NCBI GenBank assembly: GCA_016705685.1
Contig: JADJLB010000001.1
Span: 496,001-560,000, forward strand
Direction: 5' to 3'
DNA: 64,000 bases
Origin: Propionivibrio sp.
GTDB taxonomy: Bacteria; Pseudomonadota; Gammaproteobacteria; Burkholderiales; Rhodocyclaceae
Shown: positions 1 through 7,633 of the stretch, piece by piece
Numbering within the stretch: position 1 is the stretch's first letter
How the letters are laid out: every line of letters starts with the position of its first letter
Made by a program: the position numbers and the translations under genes
Notes under the pieces: generated by a model
What the model was told of the DNA's origin: nothing
The model's database searches: none
Seen by the model: only the letters and a program-made list of their open reading frames with translations

Positions 1-63
1 GCCGAAGAAAGTTTCATTTGGGCACGAAAGCACTGCGACAAGTTCCTTCAACCGCATTCCCGG

Positions 64-639
64 CTAGAAACCAATGCGCTCTCCAGCGCCGAGCAAAGTA
101 GCAACGCCGAGCACAGCGAAAATCAAAGCGGCGAGACCATGCACGGCGCGTACCGGAACTTTTCCGGCGATCTGATCGCCAAGCAGGACGGCCGGCACGT
201 TGGCGATCATCATGCCGAATGTCGTTCCGGCCACCACCTGAACGACAGACTGATACTGTGCCGCCAGAGCAACTGTTGCCACCTGCGTCTTGTCACCCAT
301 TTCGGCAAGAAAGAAGGCGATACAGGTCGTGCTGAATACGCCGAAACGTTCCAGGCTGGCGTCCTTCTCGTCCAACTTGTCCGGGATAAGCGTCCACAAC
401 GCCATGGCGATGAAAGAAACGCCAAGCACCCAACGCATCGCTACCGGCCCCAGCAACAGGGTTATCCAGGAACCCAGTACGCCGGCAAATGAATGGTTGA
501 CCAGTGTCGCTACCAGAATTCCCAGAACGATCTGAAGCGGTTTGCGGAATTTTGCGGCGAGGATGAAAGCGAGCAATTGGGTCTTATCGCCAATTTCCGC
601 CAAGGCCACGATACCGGTCGATACGAGAAATGCGTCCAT
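64..639 (-). CDS. GDT1/TMEM165 (UPF0016) family membrane cation transporter
   Basis: About 191 residues when started at the Met that opens MDAFLVS; the frame is open to 663 but those eight extra residues look non-native. The protein is almost entirely hydrophobic with about six membrane segments. It carries two copies of the family signature, ALAEIGDKTQ near residue 12 and FLAEMGDKTQ near residue 115, as expected for the duplicated UPF0016 fold. Characterised family members move Mn2+ or Ca2+ out of the cytoplasm. Substrate here is inference only. The gene begins directly after a strong intrinsic terminator, so its own promoter is unclear. Family assignment is confident, cation uncertain. Confidence 0.85.
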   Translation of the reverse strand: MDAFLVSTGIVALAEIGDKTQLLAFILAAKFRKPLQIVLGILVATLVNHSFAGVLGSWITLLLGPVAMRWVLGVSFIAMALWTLIPDKLDEKDASLERFGVFSTTCIAFFLAEMGDKTQVATVALAAQYQSVVQVVAGTTFGMMIANVPAVLLGDQIAGKVPVRAVHGLAALIFAVLGVATLLGAGERIGF

Positions 640-663
640 CGGACATGCGCTTCGCAGTGGCAT

Positions 664-695
664 AAAAAAACAGCGCTGGGCTTTCCCGCGCTGTT
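664..695 (-). terminator. Rho-independent terminator
   Basis: On the minus strand an 8-bp perfect stem (AACAGCGC/GCGCTGTT, extended inside by GGG/CCC) at 669-695 is followed by a run of T. It lies after zapA and the candidate 6S RNA and ends where the open frame of the GDT1 gene begins. It most simply ends the upstream transcript, but it could also attenuate the downstream gene. Confidence 0.8.
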
Positions 696-737
696 GAATG
701 ATGTCCCCGCGAATGTCGCTAGGCCGGCATCCTGAAC

Positions 738-884
738 CGGGGTTCAGAGAGGTCGCATTCCTTCCGCATCAGGCACGCCCGTCGTATGGGGCGAGCACAA
801 CAGCAGCTTCTATGGTCTGCAACCGACGCCAATTAGCATTGGTTCAAAGAATGTATGGCCTTGGCAAACACCGCAGGGAACAAC
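738..884 (-). ncRNA. ssrS: Candidate 6S RNA
   Basis: The 200-base space between zapA and the terminator at 664-695 has no credible ORF. In proteobacteria the 6S RNA gene typically sits directly downstream of zapA. The minus-strand sequence starts GTTGTTCCCTGCGG and ends TGCGGAAGGAATGCGAC. The ends can pair (GTTG/CGAC, TTCC/GGAA, CTGC/GCGG), giving the interrupted terminal stem expected of 6S. An internal hairpin (CCAATGCTAATTGG) is also visible. Boundaries and identity are inferred from synteny plus hand pairing; a covariance-model search would decide. Confidence 0.45.
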
Positions 885-894
885 TGTCGGAGAC

Positions 895-1238
895 TCAGAT
901 CAACTTGGCCTGTGGTGCAAGCACCGCATCAAGTTCTGCCTCCATGCCGGAAATTCTACGCTTTACGGCCCCAATGTCCAGCGTTGTTTCCGACCCGGCT
1001 TGCGGGTTTGTTTCGGCCGCTGCATGCGTCTGCGAAAGGTATTCGTGGGCGATGTTCAGCGCCGCCATGACGGCGATACGCTCGGCAATCCGGCTTCTGG
1101 TTTTTCAGCAATATCGCGCATCTTTTCATCGACATAGGCGACAGCGGACAACAAAGCATCGTGCTCGTCCGGCGGGCAGGCCACGCGGTATTCCTTACCC
1201 AGCAGGGTAATGTCGAGATGATTGGTTTCGTTGGTCAT
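895..1238 (-). pseudogene. zapA: zapA, cell division protein ZapA, with a single-base frameshift
   Basis: ZapA binds and cross-links FtsZ at the division ring. The reading frame starts at ATG 1238 (MTNETNHLDITLLGKEYRVAC) and leaves the family sequence after EKPEAG near 1090, ending early at 1056. Restoring one base there (TTG-CCG read as TTG-GCC-GAG) regains the normal C-terminal half: RIAVMAALNIAHEYLSQTHA, then a coiled coil ending APQAKLI with a stop at 895-897. The restored protein is about 114 residues, normal for ZapA. Because zapA is conserved and the rest is intact, a consensus-sequence error is as likely as a real mutation. Downstream of a ZapB-like gene. Confidence 0.8.
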
Positions 1239-1246
1239 AAGCGAAT

Positions 1247-1453
1247 TCAAAGCGTGGCTTTGGCCTCCGGCAATTGCCGGGCCAGTTGTTCAAGCCGACT
1301 GCGGGCTGATTCAATACGTTCGGAAAGACCCTTCTTGTCATTTTCGGCAGTGGCAAGCCGCTGCTTCAACTGGTTGTTTTCCGCACGTAGCGCGTGACAA
1401 AGCGTAGCCACCTGGACAACTTTGTTTTCTAGCGCATTCAGTTCGTCGATCAT
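1247..1453 (-). CDS. Small coiled-coil protein, ZapB-like
   Basis: A 68-residue protein starting at ATG 1453 (MIDELNALENKV); the frame is open to 1480 but the preceding residues are not family-like. It is predicted to be one long coiled coil (LENKVVQVATLCHALRAEN, QRLATAEND, SRLEQLARQL). In beta- and gammaproteobacteria a short coiled-coil ORF directly 5' of zapA is common and is often annotated as a ZapB/TIGR02449 family protein, so a role in Z-ring organisation is likely by context. It ends about 10 bases before the zapA ATG, so the two are probably translated from one message. Function is inferred, not shown. Confidence 0.7.
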   Translation of the reverse strand: MIDELNALENKVVQVATLCHALRAENNQLKQRLATAENDKKGLSERIESARSRLEQLARQLPEAKATL

Positions 1454-1473
1454 GCTTCGGACTATAGTTTCAA

Positions 1474-1507
1474 AAACCAAGCGGAGTCAAGGATTAAGCC
1501 TTGGTTT
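1474..1507. repeat. Inverted repeat between zapB-like gene and btuB leader
   Basis: Arms AAACCAAG (1474-1481) and CTTGGTTT (1500-1507) are perfect 8-bp complements separated by 18 bases. The site lies between two divergent transcription units, just upstream of the CRP-like site. It could be a regulator site or a chance palindrome. Confidence 0.4.
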
Positions 1508-1511
1508 TAAA

Positions 1512-1527
1512 TGTGATTTATTTCACA
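1512..1527 (+). promoter_or_regulatory. CRP/FNR-family operator-like site
   Basis: TGTGATTTATTTCACA is a perfect match to the TGTGA-N6-TCACA consensus for CRP-type regulators. Its centre is about 59 bases upstream of the start point predicted from the TATAAT at 1566-1571, close to the class I activation position. It probably controls the btuB riboswitch transcript. Which CRP/FNR homologue binds is unknown. Confidence 0.5.
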
Positions 1528-1542
1528 CGATGCAATGTGTCG

Positions 1543-1571
1543 TTCAGCCGAAAGGGGCTTTACGCTATAAT
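1543..1571 (+). promoter_or_regulatory. Probable sigma-70 promoter for the btuB leader
   Basis: A perfect -10 box TATAAT (1566-1571) lies 17 bases after a weak -35 (TTCAGC, 1543-1548). A weak -35 under a CRP-like site fits an activator-dependent promoter. The riboswitch begins about 75 bases downstream. Confidence 0.5.
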
Positions 1572-1644
1572 CCCGCGCTTCGCTGCTGGCAATGAGCGAC
1601 AAATCGCGTGCAAGGTGCCGCAACGCAGGGATTTCCGGATCTTC

Positions 1645-1800
1645 TGCAGCGGTTAAACGGGAAACAGGTGCGTGTCCGCAAGACATCATGCCTGTGCTGC
1701 CCCCGCAACGGTAAGCGAGTGAGGATGTGTCAGATAGCCACTGGGCGACAGCCTGGGAAGGCGACATATCAAGACTCGTGAGCCCGGATACCGGCCTGGA
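1645..1800 (+). promoter_or_regulatory. Cobalamin riboswitch upstream of btuB
   Basis: The leader carries the conserved cobalamin aptamer blocks in order: a GGTGCG segment near 1668, the core GCTGCCCCCGCAACGGTAAG near 1697, AGCCACTGGGCGACAGCCTG GGAAGGCG near 1735-1763, and the terminal GTGAGCCCGGATACCGGCCTG element near 1779. It is on the same strand as btuB, which starts about 157 bases after it. Adenosylcobalamin binding normally lowers expression of the genes below, here the uptake and salvage genes btuB to bluB. The stretch 1801-1957 is the expression platform and holds no ORF; a GGGAG ribosome site precedes btuB. Confidence 0.93.
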
Positions 1801-1957
1801 CGCAAATTAGCGGAAGTGCCGCGGGGAGGCGGTCATTGAATGCACGACGCTGCTGTCAGCACTCGCGCTCGTTCAGTTCGGTTTTTCCCTGTGGCTTTTC
1901 CAATCTCAAGCACGCCGACTTGCGGGGACGCACGTTGGCCATAGGGAGAAATCGGAA

Positions 1958-3928
1958 ATGTTTCCACGTTGTTCGATTGTGTTAAGCGTTCTTGCGCTTA
2001 CCGCAAGTTTTTCAGCAATTGCTGCTGAAAAGGACGCCGACGACGCAGCAATTGTCGTTACGGCCACACGCTTCAGCGAAGCCGATTACCGCGTATCCTC
2101 CAATATTAGCGTCATTACGCGGCAAGACATCCGTAATACGCCGGCACAAAGCCTGCCCGATGTGCTTGGCTCACTCGCTGGTATCGACGTTCGACAATTT
2201 GGGGGTTCTATGGGGAAAGATGCGACAGTCGACATGCGTGGCTTTGGTTCAACCGCCACCAGCAATACGCTGATCCTAGTCGATGGTCTGCGCGTCAATC
2301 CCGTCGATTTGGGCAGCATCATCTGGTCATCCCTACCGTTGGAAAGTGTGGAGCGAATCGAAATCGTCCGGGGTTCCGGCACCGTTCTCTATGGCGACGG
2401 AGCCACGGGCGGCGTGATCAACATTATCACCAACAAATCAGGAAATCCGGTTGCCGGAGTAACGGCAACGTTGGGCAGCTTTGGCTACAAAGGTGTCGAC
2501 GTTCAGTTGGCCAATGGCAATGACAGGGCGTATTACAACCTTTTCGCGAAATATGCCGACGCCGACGGCTTTCGGAAAAACGGTCAGCAAGATCAGAAGA
2601 CTGCCAGTGGGCGAGCAGGTTATTTGCTTGACCATGGCGAAATTTTTGCCGATTTTGCTATTTACAGCGAATCTTCAGGGCTGCCTGGATCGATTTTCAG
2701 CGCCGCCTATCATAGCGATCCGCGAAGCACTCGCTTTCCCCGCAATACAGAAGACCGTGACGGATACCGCATTCGTCCCGGGATCAGCTATCGAGTCAGT
2801 GAACAAGTCACTCTTGAGGCAGAAGCAGGGCGTGAACACCAGATTCTCAAGTCGAGCATTGTGTCTTCCTCCTTCTTCAGTGATCGCACCCGCGATACCC
2901 ACTCGTTCACGCCTCGCCTCCGTTGGCGGCATGGTATGGGTAGCCTTTTCAGCGAGACGGTGATCGGCACCGACTTCTACGACAGCGATGTTTCTTCACA
3001 TAACCTTGGTGCGCCTGATCAGGGAGCAACCCAAAAGAGTTCGGCTGTGTACTTGCAAAATACGACAGGGATTACATCCAATCTTAGTCTTACCCTCGGT
3101 GGTCGGGAACAGCGTGTCAAGCAAACCGCAAGTCAGGATGCCTATGCCGCTTGGTTTTCGCCTGCCTTTTCCGGAAGCTCGACGCGCGGCCGAAGCGCCT
3201 ACGACCTTGGTTTGACATATGCCCAGAAAGGCTGGCGCATCTACGCAAAGACCGGCACCACTTTCCGGTTTGCAAACACCGACGAACTTTTCGGTTTCGA
3301 TCCTGTTCTCTTCGTCCCTGTGTTTGCCGGTGATCTCAAACCGCAGCACGGCACAATCAACGAGGCCGGCGGTAGTGTTTCCGTTGGCTCAGCAAATGTT
3401 CGTGCCTCGTTCTACAAACTGGATTTGACGGACGAAATTGGTTATGACGGGGCCGTAGGAGCCAACATCAATCTGGCCCCCACACGACGTAAAGGCGCCG
3501 AACTTGAAGCGGACTGGAAGCTTGCCAATAGCGTGTTTCTCAAGACGTCGTATGCCTATATTGATGCCAGTTTCCGCGAAGGCACCTATGCCGGGAAGGA
3601 AATTCCACTGGTCGCGCGCAACCAGGCCAACGCTCAGCTAACGTGGCATACCGGTCGTACGGGAAGTTATACCGCGGCGGCACGATATGTTGGTGATCGT
3701 CGATATGGAAGCGACTTTACCAATTCCCAGGGAATACTCTCAGGCTATTTCACGCTCGACTTGCAAGCAGTCTGGGACCTGAAGCCTTGGAAGATAGCGG
3801 CAAAAGTCCTGAACGCAACTGACAAGAAATATTCGCCATTCGCTGGCTATTCATCCACCTTCAGCGACACTTATTTTTATCCGGCGGATGGTCGTAGCAT
3901 CTTCGTTTCCGGACGTTACGATTTCTAG
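1958..3928 (+). CDS. btuB: TonB-dependent vitamin B12 outer-membrane receptor BtuB
   Basis: 656 residues, usual for a BtuB-type receptor. A signal peptide (hydrophobic LSVLALTASFSAIAA, cleavage after residue 22-23) is followed by the TonB box region AIVVTATRF. Then come the plug domain (SLPDVLGSLAGIDVRQFGG; VERIEIVRGSGTVLYGDGATGGVINI) and a long beta-barrel ending in an aromatic residue (GRYDF), which suits outer-membrane insertion. It imports corrinoids using TonB energy. It directly follows a cobalamin riboswitch and precedes the ABC permease and ATPase by five bases, so B12 or cobinamide is the likely substrate rather than a siderophore. No BtuF binding protein is encoded next to it. Confidence 0.92.
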   Translation: MFPRCSIVLSVLALTASFSAIAAEKDADDAAIVVTATRFSEADYRVSSNISVITRQDIRNTPAQSLPDVLGSLAGIDVRQFGGSMGKDATVDMRGFGSTATSNTLILVDGLRVNPVDLGSIIWSSLPLESVERIEIVRGSGTVLYGDGATGGVINIITNKSGNPVAGVTATLGSFGYKGVDVQLANGNDRAYYNLFAKYADADGFRKNGQQDQKTASGRAGYLLDHGEIFADFAIYSESSGLPGSIFSAAYHSDPRSTRFPRNTEDRDGYRIRPGISYRVSEQVTLEAEAGREHQILKSSIVSSSFFSDRTRDTHSFTPRLRWRHGMGSLFSETVIGTDFYDSDVSSHNLGAPDQGATQKSSAVYLQNTTGITSNLSLTLGGREQRVKQTASQDAYAAWFSPAFSGSSTRGRSAYDLGLTYAQKGWRIYAKTGTTFRFANTDELFGFDPVLFVPVFAGDLKPQHGTINEAGGSVSVGSANVRASFYKLDLTDEIGYDGAVGANINLAPTRRKGAELEADWKLANSVFLKTSYAYIDASFREGTYAGKEIPLVARNQANAQLTWHTGRTGSYTAAARYVGDRRYGSDFTNSQGILSGYFTLDLQAVWDLKPWKIAAKVLNATDKKYSPFAGYSSTFSDTYFYPADGRSIFVSGRYDF

Positions 3929-3933
3929 GCATC

Positions 3934-4923
3934 ATGCCCACTCGCCGCCGCGCCCTGCTCATCCTCGCCGCCCTCGCCGGATTGGCGTTGCTGAGCATTA
4001 CGCTAGCGTTAATGGTAGGCACCATCCAGGTAAGCCCGATCGAGGTTTTTTCGACCCTTGGAAGCAGTGGTGGAGGTATGGCCGGCGATGTGGTGCGCAA
4101 CCTGCGTCTGCCGCGTGCGCTGGCCGGCTTTGCCTGTGGCGGGCTGTTGGCGCTGGCCGGGGCACTGCTCCAGATTCTGTTGCGCAATCCGCTTGCCGAC
4201 CCCTATGTGCTCGGCATTTCCGGGGGTGCCGGCGTAGGCGCGCTGCTGGCCATATTGCTCGGCCTCTCGGCTACCGGCATCAATGGTTTTGCTTTTCTCG
4301 GCGCGCTTGGCGCCATGCTCGTCGTTTTTGGCCTGGCGCACGGCGACGGGAGCTGGACGCAGACCCGCCTGCTGCTCACTGGTGTCATCGTCGCCGCCGG
4401 CTGCGGCGCAGTCGTCGCGCTGATGCTCTCGATCGCCCCCGAGCACAAGCTTCGCGGGATGCTGTTCTGGGTAATGGGCGATCTCTCGCAGAACAACGAT
4501 CCACAGCTGGCACTCGTCATTCTGGCTGCGGCACTGCTCGTCTCGCTGCCTTTCGCCCGCGAGCTCAATCTGCTGGCCCGTGGCGCGGATACGGCGCAGA
4601 CGCTCGGCGTTGCCGTCGTCCGCCTGCGCCGCGGGGTATTCGTCGTGGCCTCGCTGGCCACCGCCGCTGCGGTCACACATGCCGGTTCAATCGGGTTCAT
4701 TGGCCTGATCGTCCCGCATCTGGTGCGCCTCGCCAGCGGCAACGATCAACGCCTGCTGCTTCCTGCCTCGGCGCTCGCCGGCGGTAGCCTGCTGGTCATC
4801 GCCGATACGCTGGCGCGTACCATTGTCGCGCCGCAACAGCTTCCGGTCGGTGTGCTTACCGCGCTGATCGGCGTTCCGGTTTTTCTCTTCCTGCTCACGC
4901 GCGATGCGCGGGCGAGGCATTGA
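3934..4923 (+). CDS. btuC: ABC transporter permease BtuC (FecCD family)
   Basis: 329 residues with about ten membrane helices, typical of the FecCD/BtuC family. Visible family blocks include LRLPRALAGFACGGLLALAGALLQ, NPLADPYVLGISGGAGVGA and the C-terminal GSIGFIGLIVPHLVR loop that contacts the ATPase. The gene is placed between btuB and btuD, under the same riboswitch, so it is assigned to corrinoid import across the inner membrane. Sequence alone does not separate B12 permeases from haem or siderophore permeases, so context carries the specificity. Its TGA overlaps the ATG of btuD. Confidence 0.9.
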   Translation: MPTRRRALLILAALAGLALLSITLALMVGTIQVSPIEVFSTLGSSGGGMAGDVVRNLRLPRALAGFACGGLLALAGALLQILLRNPLADPYVLGISGGAGVGALLAILLGLSATGINGFAFLGALGAMLVVFGLAHGDGSWTQTRLLLTGVIVAAGCGAVVALMLSIAPEHKLRGMLFWVMGDLSQNNDPQLALVILAAALLVSLPFARELNLLARGADTAQTLGVAVVRLRRGVFVVASLATAAAVTHAGSIGFIGLIVPHLVRLASGNDQRLLLPASALAGGSLLVIADTLARTIVAPQQLPVGVLTALIGVPVFLFLLTRDARARH

Positions 4924-5705
4924 TGGCCACAAACGCCGCTCCCCTGCTTGAAGTACGAAAGCTCGCGGTGAGCATCGGCGGCAACACCATTTGCCGTGAC
5001 CTCGACCTGACGCTGCAGCCCGGAGAGCGGCTGGCTGTCCTGGGGCGAAATGGCGCAGGCAAATCAACTCTGCTTTCCGTGCTGGCCGGACTGCGTCTTC
5101 CGCAGGCTGGCCAGGTGCTGCTCCGGGGCTCGAATTACGCAACGCATGGCCCGCGAAAGAGCGCGCTCATTCGCGGCTGGCTGCCCCAGCACCGCGGCGA
5201 CGCCTTCGCCTCCACGGTGCTGGAAGCCGCGCTGGTCGGACGTCACCCGCATCTGGCGCGCTGGGACTGGGAATCCGCCAACGATGCCATGATCGTGCGC
5301 AAGGCGCTGGCGGCCGTCGATCTGGCCGACTTCGAAGAGCGCGATGTACTGACCCTTTCGGGCGGTGAACGCCAGCGGCTGGCGATTGCCACCCTCCTTA
5401 CGCAGGCGCCGCAACTTTTTCTGCTCGACGAACCGATTGCCCACCTCGACCTCAAACACCAGATTGCCATGCTGGAACTCGTTGCCGGTGCAGCCCGCGA
5501 TTGTGGTGCCGGTGTTGTCATGGTCCTGCACGAACCGGCGCTGGCCTGGCGTTTTTGCGACCGCGCGCTACTCATCCACGATGATGGCCGCGTAGAATGC
5601 GGAAATGCGCTTGACATGCTGACCGCCGAACGGCTATCGGCGCTCTATCAATACCCGTTGCAAGCGCTGGAAAGCGAAGGCCGGATCAGTTTCATTCCCC
5701 GCTAG
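4923..5705 (+). CDS. btuD: ABC transporter ATP-binding protein BtuD
   Basis: 260 residues from ATG 4923, which overlaps the btuC stop as TGATG; a TTG three bases earlier is a weaker choice. It has a Walker A (GRNGAGKSTLL, near residue 41), the ABC signature LSGGERQR, and Walker B LFLLDEP followed by the H-loop VLHEP. It powers the BtuC permease for corrinoid import at the inner membrane. The next gene's coding region starts just after its stop, consistent with one B12 uptake and salvage operon. Confidence 0.9.
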   Translation: MATNAAPLLEVRKLAVSIGGNTICRDLDLTLQPGERLAVLGRNGAGKSTLLSVLAGLRLPQAGQVLLRGSNYATHGPRKSALIRGWLPQHRGDAFASTVLEAALVGRHPHLARWDWESANDAMIVRKALAAVDLADFEERDVLTLSGGERQRLAIATLLTQAPQLFLLDEPIAHLDLKHQIAMLELVAGAARDCGAGVVMVLHEPALAWRFCDRALLIHDDGRVECGNALDMLTAERLSALYQYPLQALESEGRISFIPR

Positions 5706-5714
5706 GTGATACTC

Positions 5715-6338
5715 ATGACCGAACATCAAGGCAAGGAAGACCGCCACAATGCGCGCATGCTGCGCAAGAAGTCTATCGTCGACGAAAAGATTGCCGCCGC
5801 GCAGGTCGAGCGCGGCGTGTTGGTGATCAACACCGGAAACGGCAAAGGCAAATCCTCTTCCGCCTTTGGCGTGGTCGCCCGCGCCCTGGGCCACGACATG
5901 AAAGTCGCCGTCATCCAGTTTGTCAAAGGGCGTTCCGACACCGGTGAAGAAGGCTTCTACCGACGCATGGCCGACTCGATGCCGGGTAGCGTACGGTGGC
6001 ACGTGACGGGCGAGGGATTCACCTGGGAAACGCAGGACAGTTCACGCGACGCCGCCGCGGCGCGCGCGGCCTGGGATCTCGCCTGTGCCTATCTTGCCGA
6101 CTCCGAAATCAACCTCGTCGTGCTCGACGAATTCACCTATGCCCTCAAGTACGGCTGGCTGGACGTCGCTCCGGTACTCGCCGCACTTGCTGGCCGGCCG
6201 CCCATGCAACACGTCATCATCACCGGACGTGCCGCGCCCGATGCGTTGATCGAAGCCGCCGATACCGTGACCGAAATGACACTCGTCAAACACGCCTTCA
6301 AAGCCGGCGTCAAAGCCATGCCGGGGCTCGAATGGTAA
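5715..6338 (+). CDS. cobO: Cob(I)yrinic acid a,c-diamide adenosyltransferase
   Basis: 207 residues of the CobO/BtuR/CobA family. It attaches the 5'-deoxyadenosyl group from ATP to cob(I)alamin or earlier corrinoids. The inverted P-loop region NTGNGKGKSSSAFG is near residue 37, and the conserved VVLDEFTYALKYGWLD block lies near residue 135. Start chosen at ATG 5715 (MTEHQGKED), a common family N-terminus, rather than GTG 5706. It ends in TAATG overlap with cobB. Called cobO here to avoid confusion with the methyltransferase cobA in the same window; btuR is an equivalent name. Confidence 0.93.
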   Translation: MTEHQGKEDRHNARMLRKKSIVDEKIAAAQVERGVLVINTGNGKGKSSSAFGVVARALGHDMKVAVIQFVKGRSDTGEEGFYRRMADSMPGSVRWHVTGEGFTWETQDSSRDAAAARAAWDLACAYLADSEINLVVLDEFTYALKYGWLDVAPVLAALAGRPPMQHVIITGRAAPDALIEAADTVTEMTLVKHAFKAGVKAMPGLEW

Positions 6339-7621
6339 TGCGCTCCTGCCCCGCCCTTTTCGTCGCCGGCCCGGCATCCGGGCAGGGAAAGACCACCGTC
6401 GTGGCCGCACTCGCCCGTCTGCATACGCGACAGGGCCGCAAAGTGCGCGTCTTCAAATGCGGACCGGATTTCCTTGACCCGCAGATTCACGCTGTCGCCA
6501 GCGCTGCGCCGTGCTACAACGTCGACCTGTGGATGTGTGGCGAAGCCGATGCGGCGTGGCGTCTGGGCAAGGCGGCGGCGGACGCCGATCTGATTCTCGT
6601 TGAAGGGGTTATGGGACTTTACGACGGTGCGCCGTCCGCTGCCGAGCTCGCAGCGCGCCTGGGCATTCCCATCCTCGCCGTCATCGATGGCGCGTCGATG
6701 GCCACCAGCTTCGGCGCCATCGCCTACGGCCTCAAGCATTACCGCCCTGGCACACAGCTCGATGCGGCCTTTGCCAACCGGGTGGGCAGCGCCTACCACG
6801 CCGAACTGCTGGAAAAAAGCCTGCCCCCCGACATCGCCTGGTACGGCCATCTGCCGCGCGACGCCGACGCGGCGCTCCCGGAGCGCCATCTCGGCCTGCT
6901 GCCGGCTGCCGAGATCGAAGACCTTGCGCGACGCATCGACCGCATGGCCGACCTTCTGGCGACCACCGCCGCCGCTGCGTTGCCGCCACCGGTCAGCTTC
7001 GCTGTTGACCCCGCGCCCTCAATGATCCCGCTGCTCGCCCGCAAGACCATTGCCATAGCCCGCGATGCCGCTTTCTGCTTTCTCTACCCGGCCAATCTCG
7101 ATTGCCTGGTCGCGCTCGGCGCGAACCTGAGCTATTTTTCGCCCTTGACAGACAAAACGCTGCCCGAGTGCGACGCCGTCTGGCTGCCCGGCGGCTACCC
7201 CGAATTGCATGCGGGATTACTCGCCGACAATGCCCCGATATGGGCTTCGCTGGCCGCCCACGTCGAAGCCGGCAAGCCGCTGCTCGCCGAATGCGGCGGC
7301 ATGATGGCGCTGTTCGACGCGCTGATCGACATTGCGGGCCACAGCCATGCCGTAGGCGGCCTGTTGCCGGGCCAGGTGACGATGCAGAAGCGCCTCGCGG
7401 CACTCGGCCTGCAGGAAGTCGAACTGCCTGAAGGCATCCTGCGCGGCCACACTTTCCACTACTCGACAGCGCAAACCACGCTGCCCGCATTGGCCCAGGC
7501 GAAACGGCCTGACGGCCGAGCGGGCGAACCCGTCTATCGCGTCAAGGGGATGACGGCGAGCTATATTCATTTATACTTCCCATCCAACCCCGAAGCAGCC
7601 GCCCGGTTGTTTCTCGTTTAG
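6338..7621 (+). CDS. cobB: Cobyrinic acid a,c-diamide synthase (CobB/CbiA)
   Basis: 427 residues from ATG 6338, which overlaps the cobO stop; the open frame upstream is a shadow of cobO. It amidates the a and c side chains of cobyrinic acid using glutamine and ATP. The N-terminal dethiobiotin-synthetase-like domain shows GPASGQGKTTVVAALARLH and FKCGPDFLDP. The C-terminal glutamine amidotransferase domain shows WLPGGYPELHA and the cysteine nucleophile in LLAECGGMMAL. The final HTFHYS and SYIHLYF blocks are also family-typical. In the cobalt-early route the same enzyme (CbiA) works on cobalt-containing cobyrinate, which fits the cbi genes nearby. Confidence 0.94.
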   Translation: MRSCPALFVAGPASGQGKTTVVAALARLHTRQGRKVRVFKCGPDFLDPQIHAVASAAPCYNVDLWMCGEADAAWRLGKAAADADLILVEGVMGLYDGAPSAAELAARLGIPILAVIDGASMATSFGAIAYGLKHYRPGTQLDAAFANRVGSAYHAELLEKSLPPDIAWYGHLPRDADAALPERHLGLLPAAEIEDLARRIDRMADLLATTAAAALPPPVSFAVDPAPSMIPLLARKTIAIARDAAFCFLYPANLDCLVALGANLSYFSPLTDKTLPECDAVWLPGGYPELHAGLLADNAPIWASLAAHVEAGKPLLAECGGMMALFDALIDIAGHSHAVGGLLPGQVTMQKRLAALGLQEVELPEGILRGHTFHYSTAQTTLPALAQAKRPDGRAGEPVYRVKGMTASYIHLYFPSNPEAAARLFLV

Positions 7622-7633
7622 CCGAGATCAGAC

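Noticed and set aside
139-492. Plus-strand ORF antisense to the GDT1-type gene
   Set aside because: Low hydrophobicity, no family features, and it fully overlaps a well-supported membrane protein gene; shadow ORF. Bases 1-63 also show nothing I can support as a gene.
664-900. yybP-ykoY manganese riboswitch for the GDT1-type gene
   Set aside because: A terminator is present, but I could not find the conserved aptamer blocks of that class; the 6S RNA explanation fits position and strand better.
1507-1767. Minus-strand ORF across the btuB leader
   Set aside because: Lies over the promoter and riboswitch; sequence is low-complexity Ser/Arg with no family match.
3888-4787. Long plus-strand ORF overlapping btuC
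   Set aside because: Arginine/histidine-rich out-of-frame translation of a GC-rich gene; btuC is clear.
5996-6337. Extended N-terminus of CobB reaching back into cobO
   Set aside because: The residues are an off-frame reading of cobO; the CobB family starts at ATG 6338.
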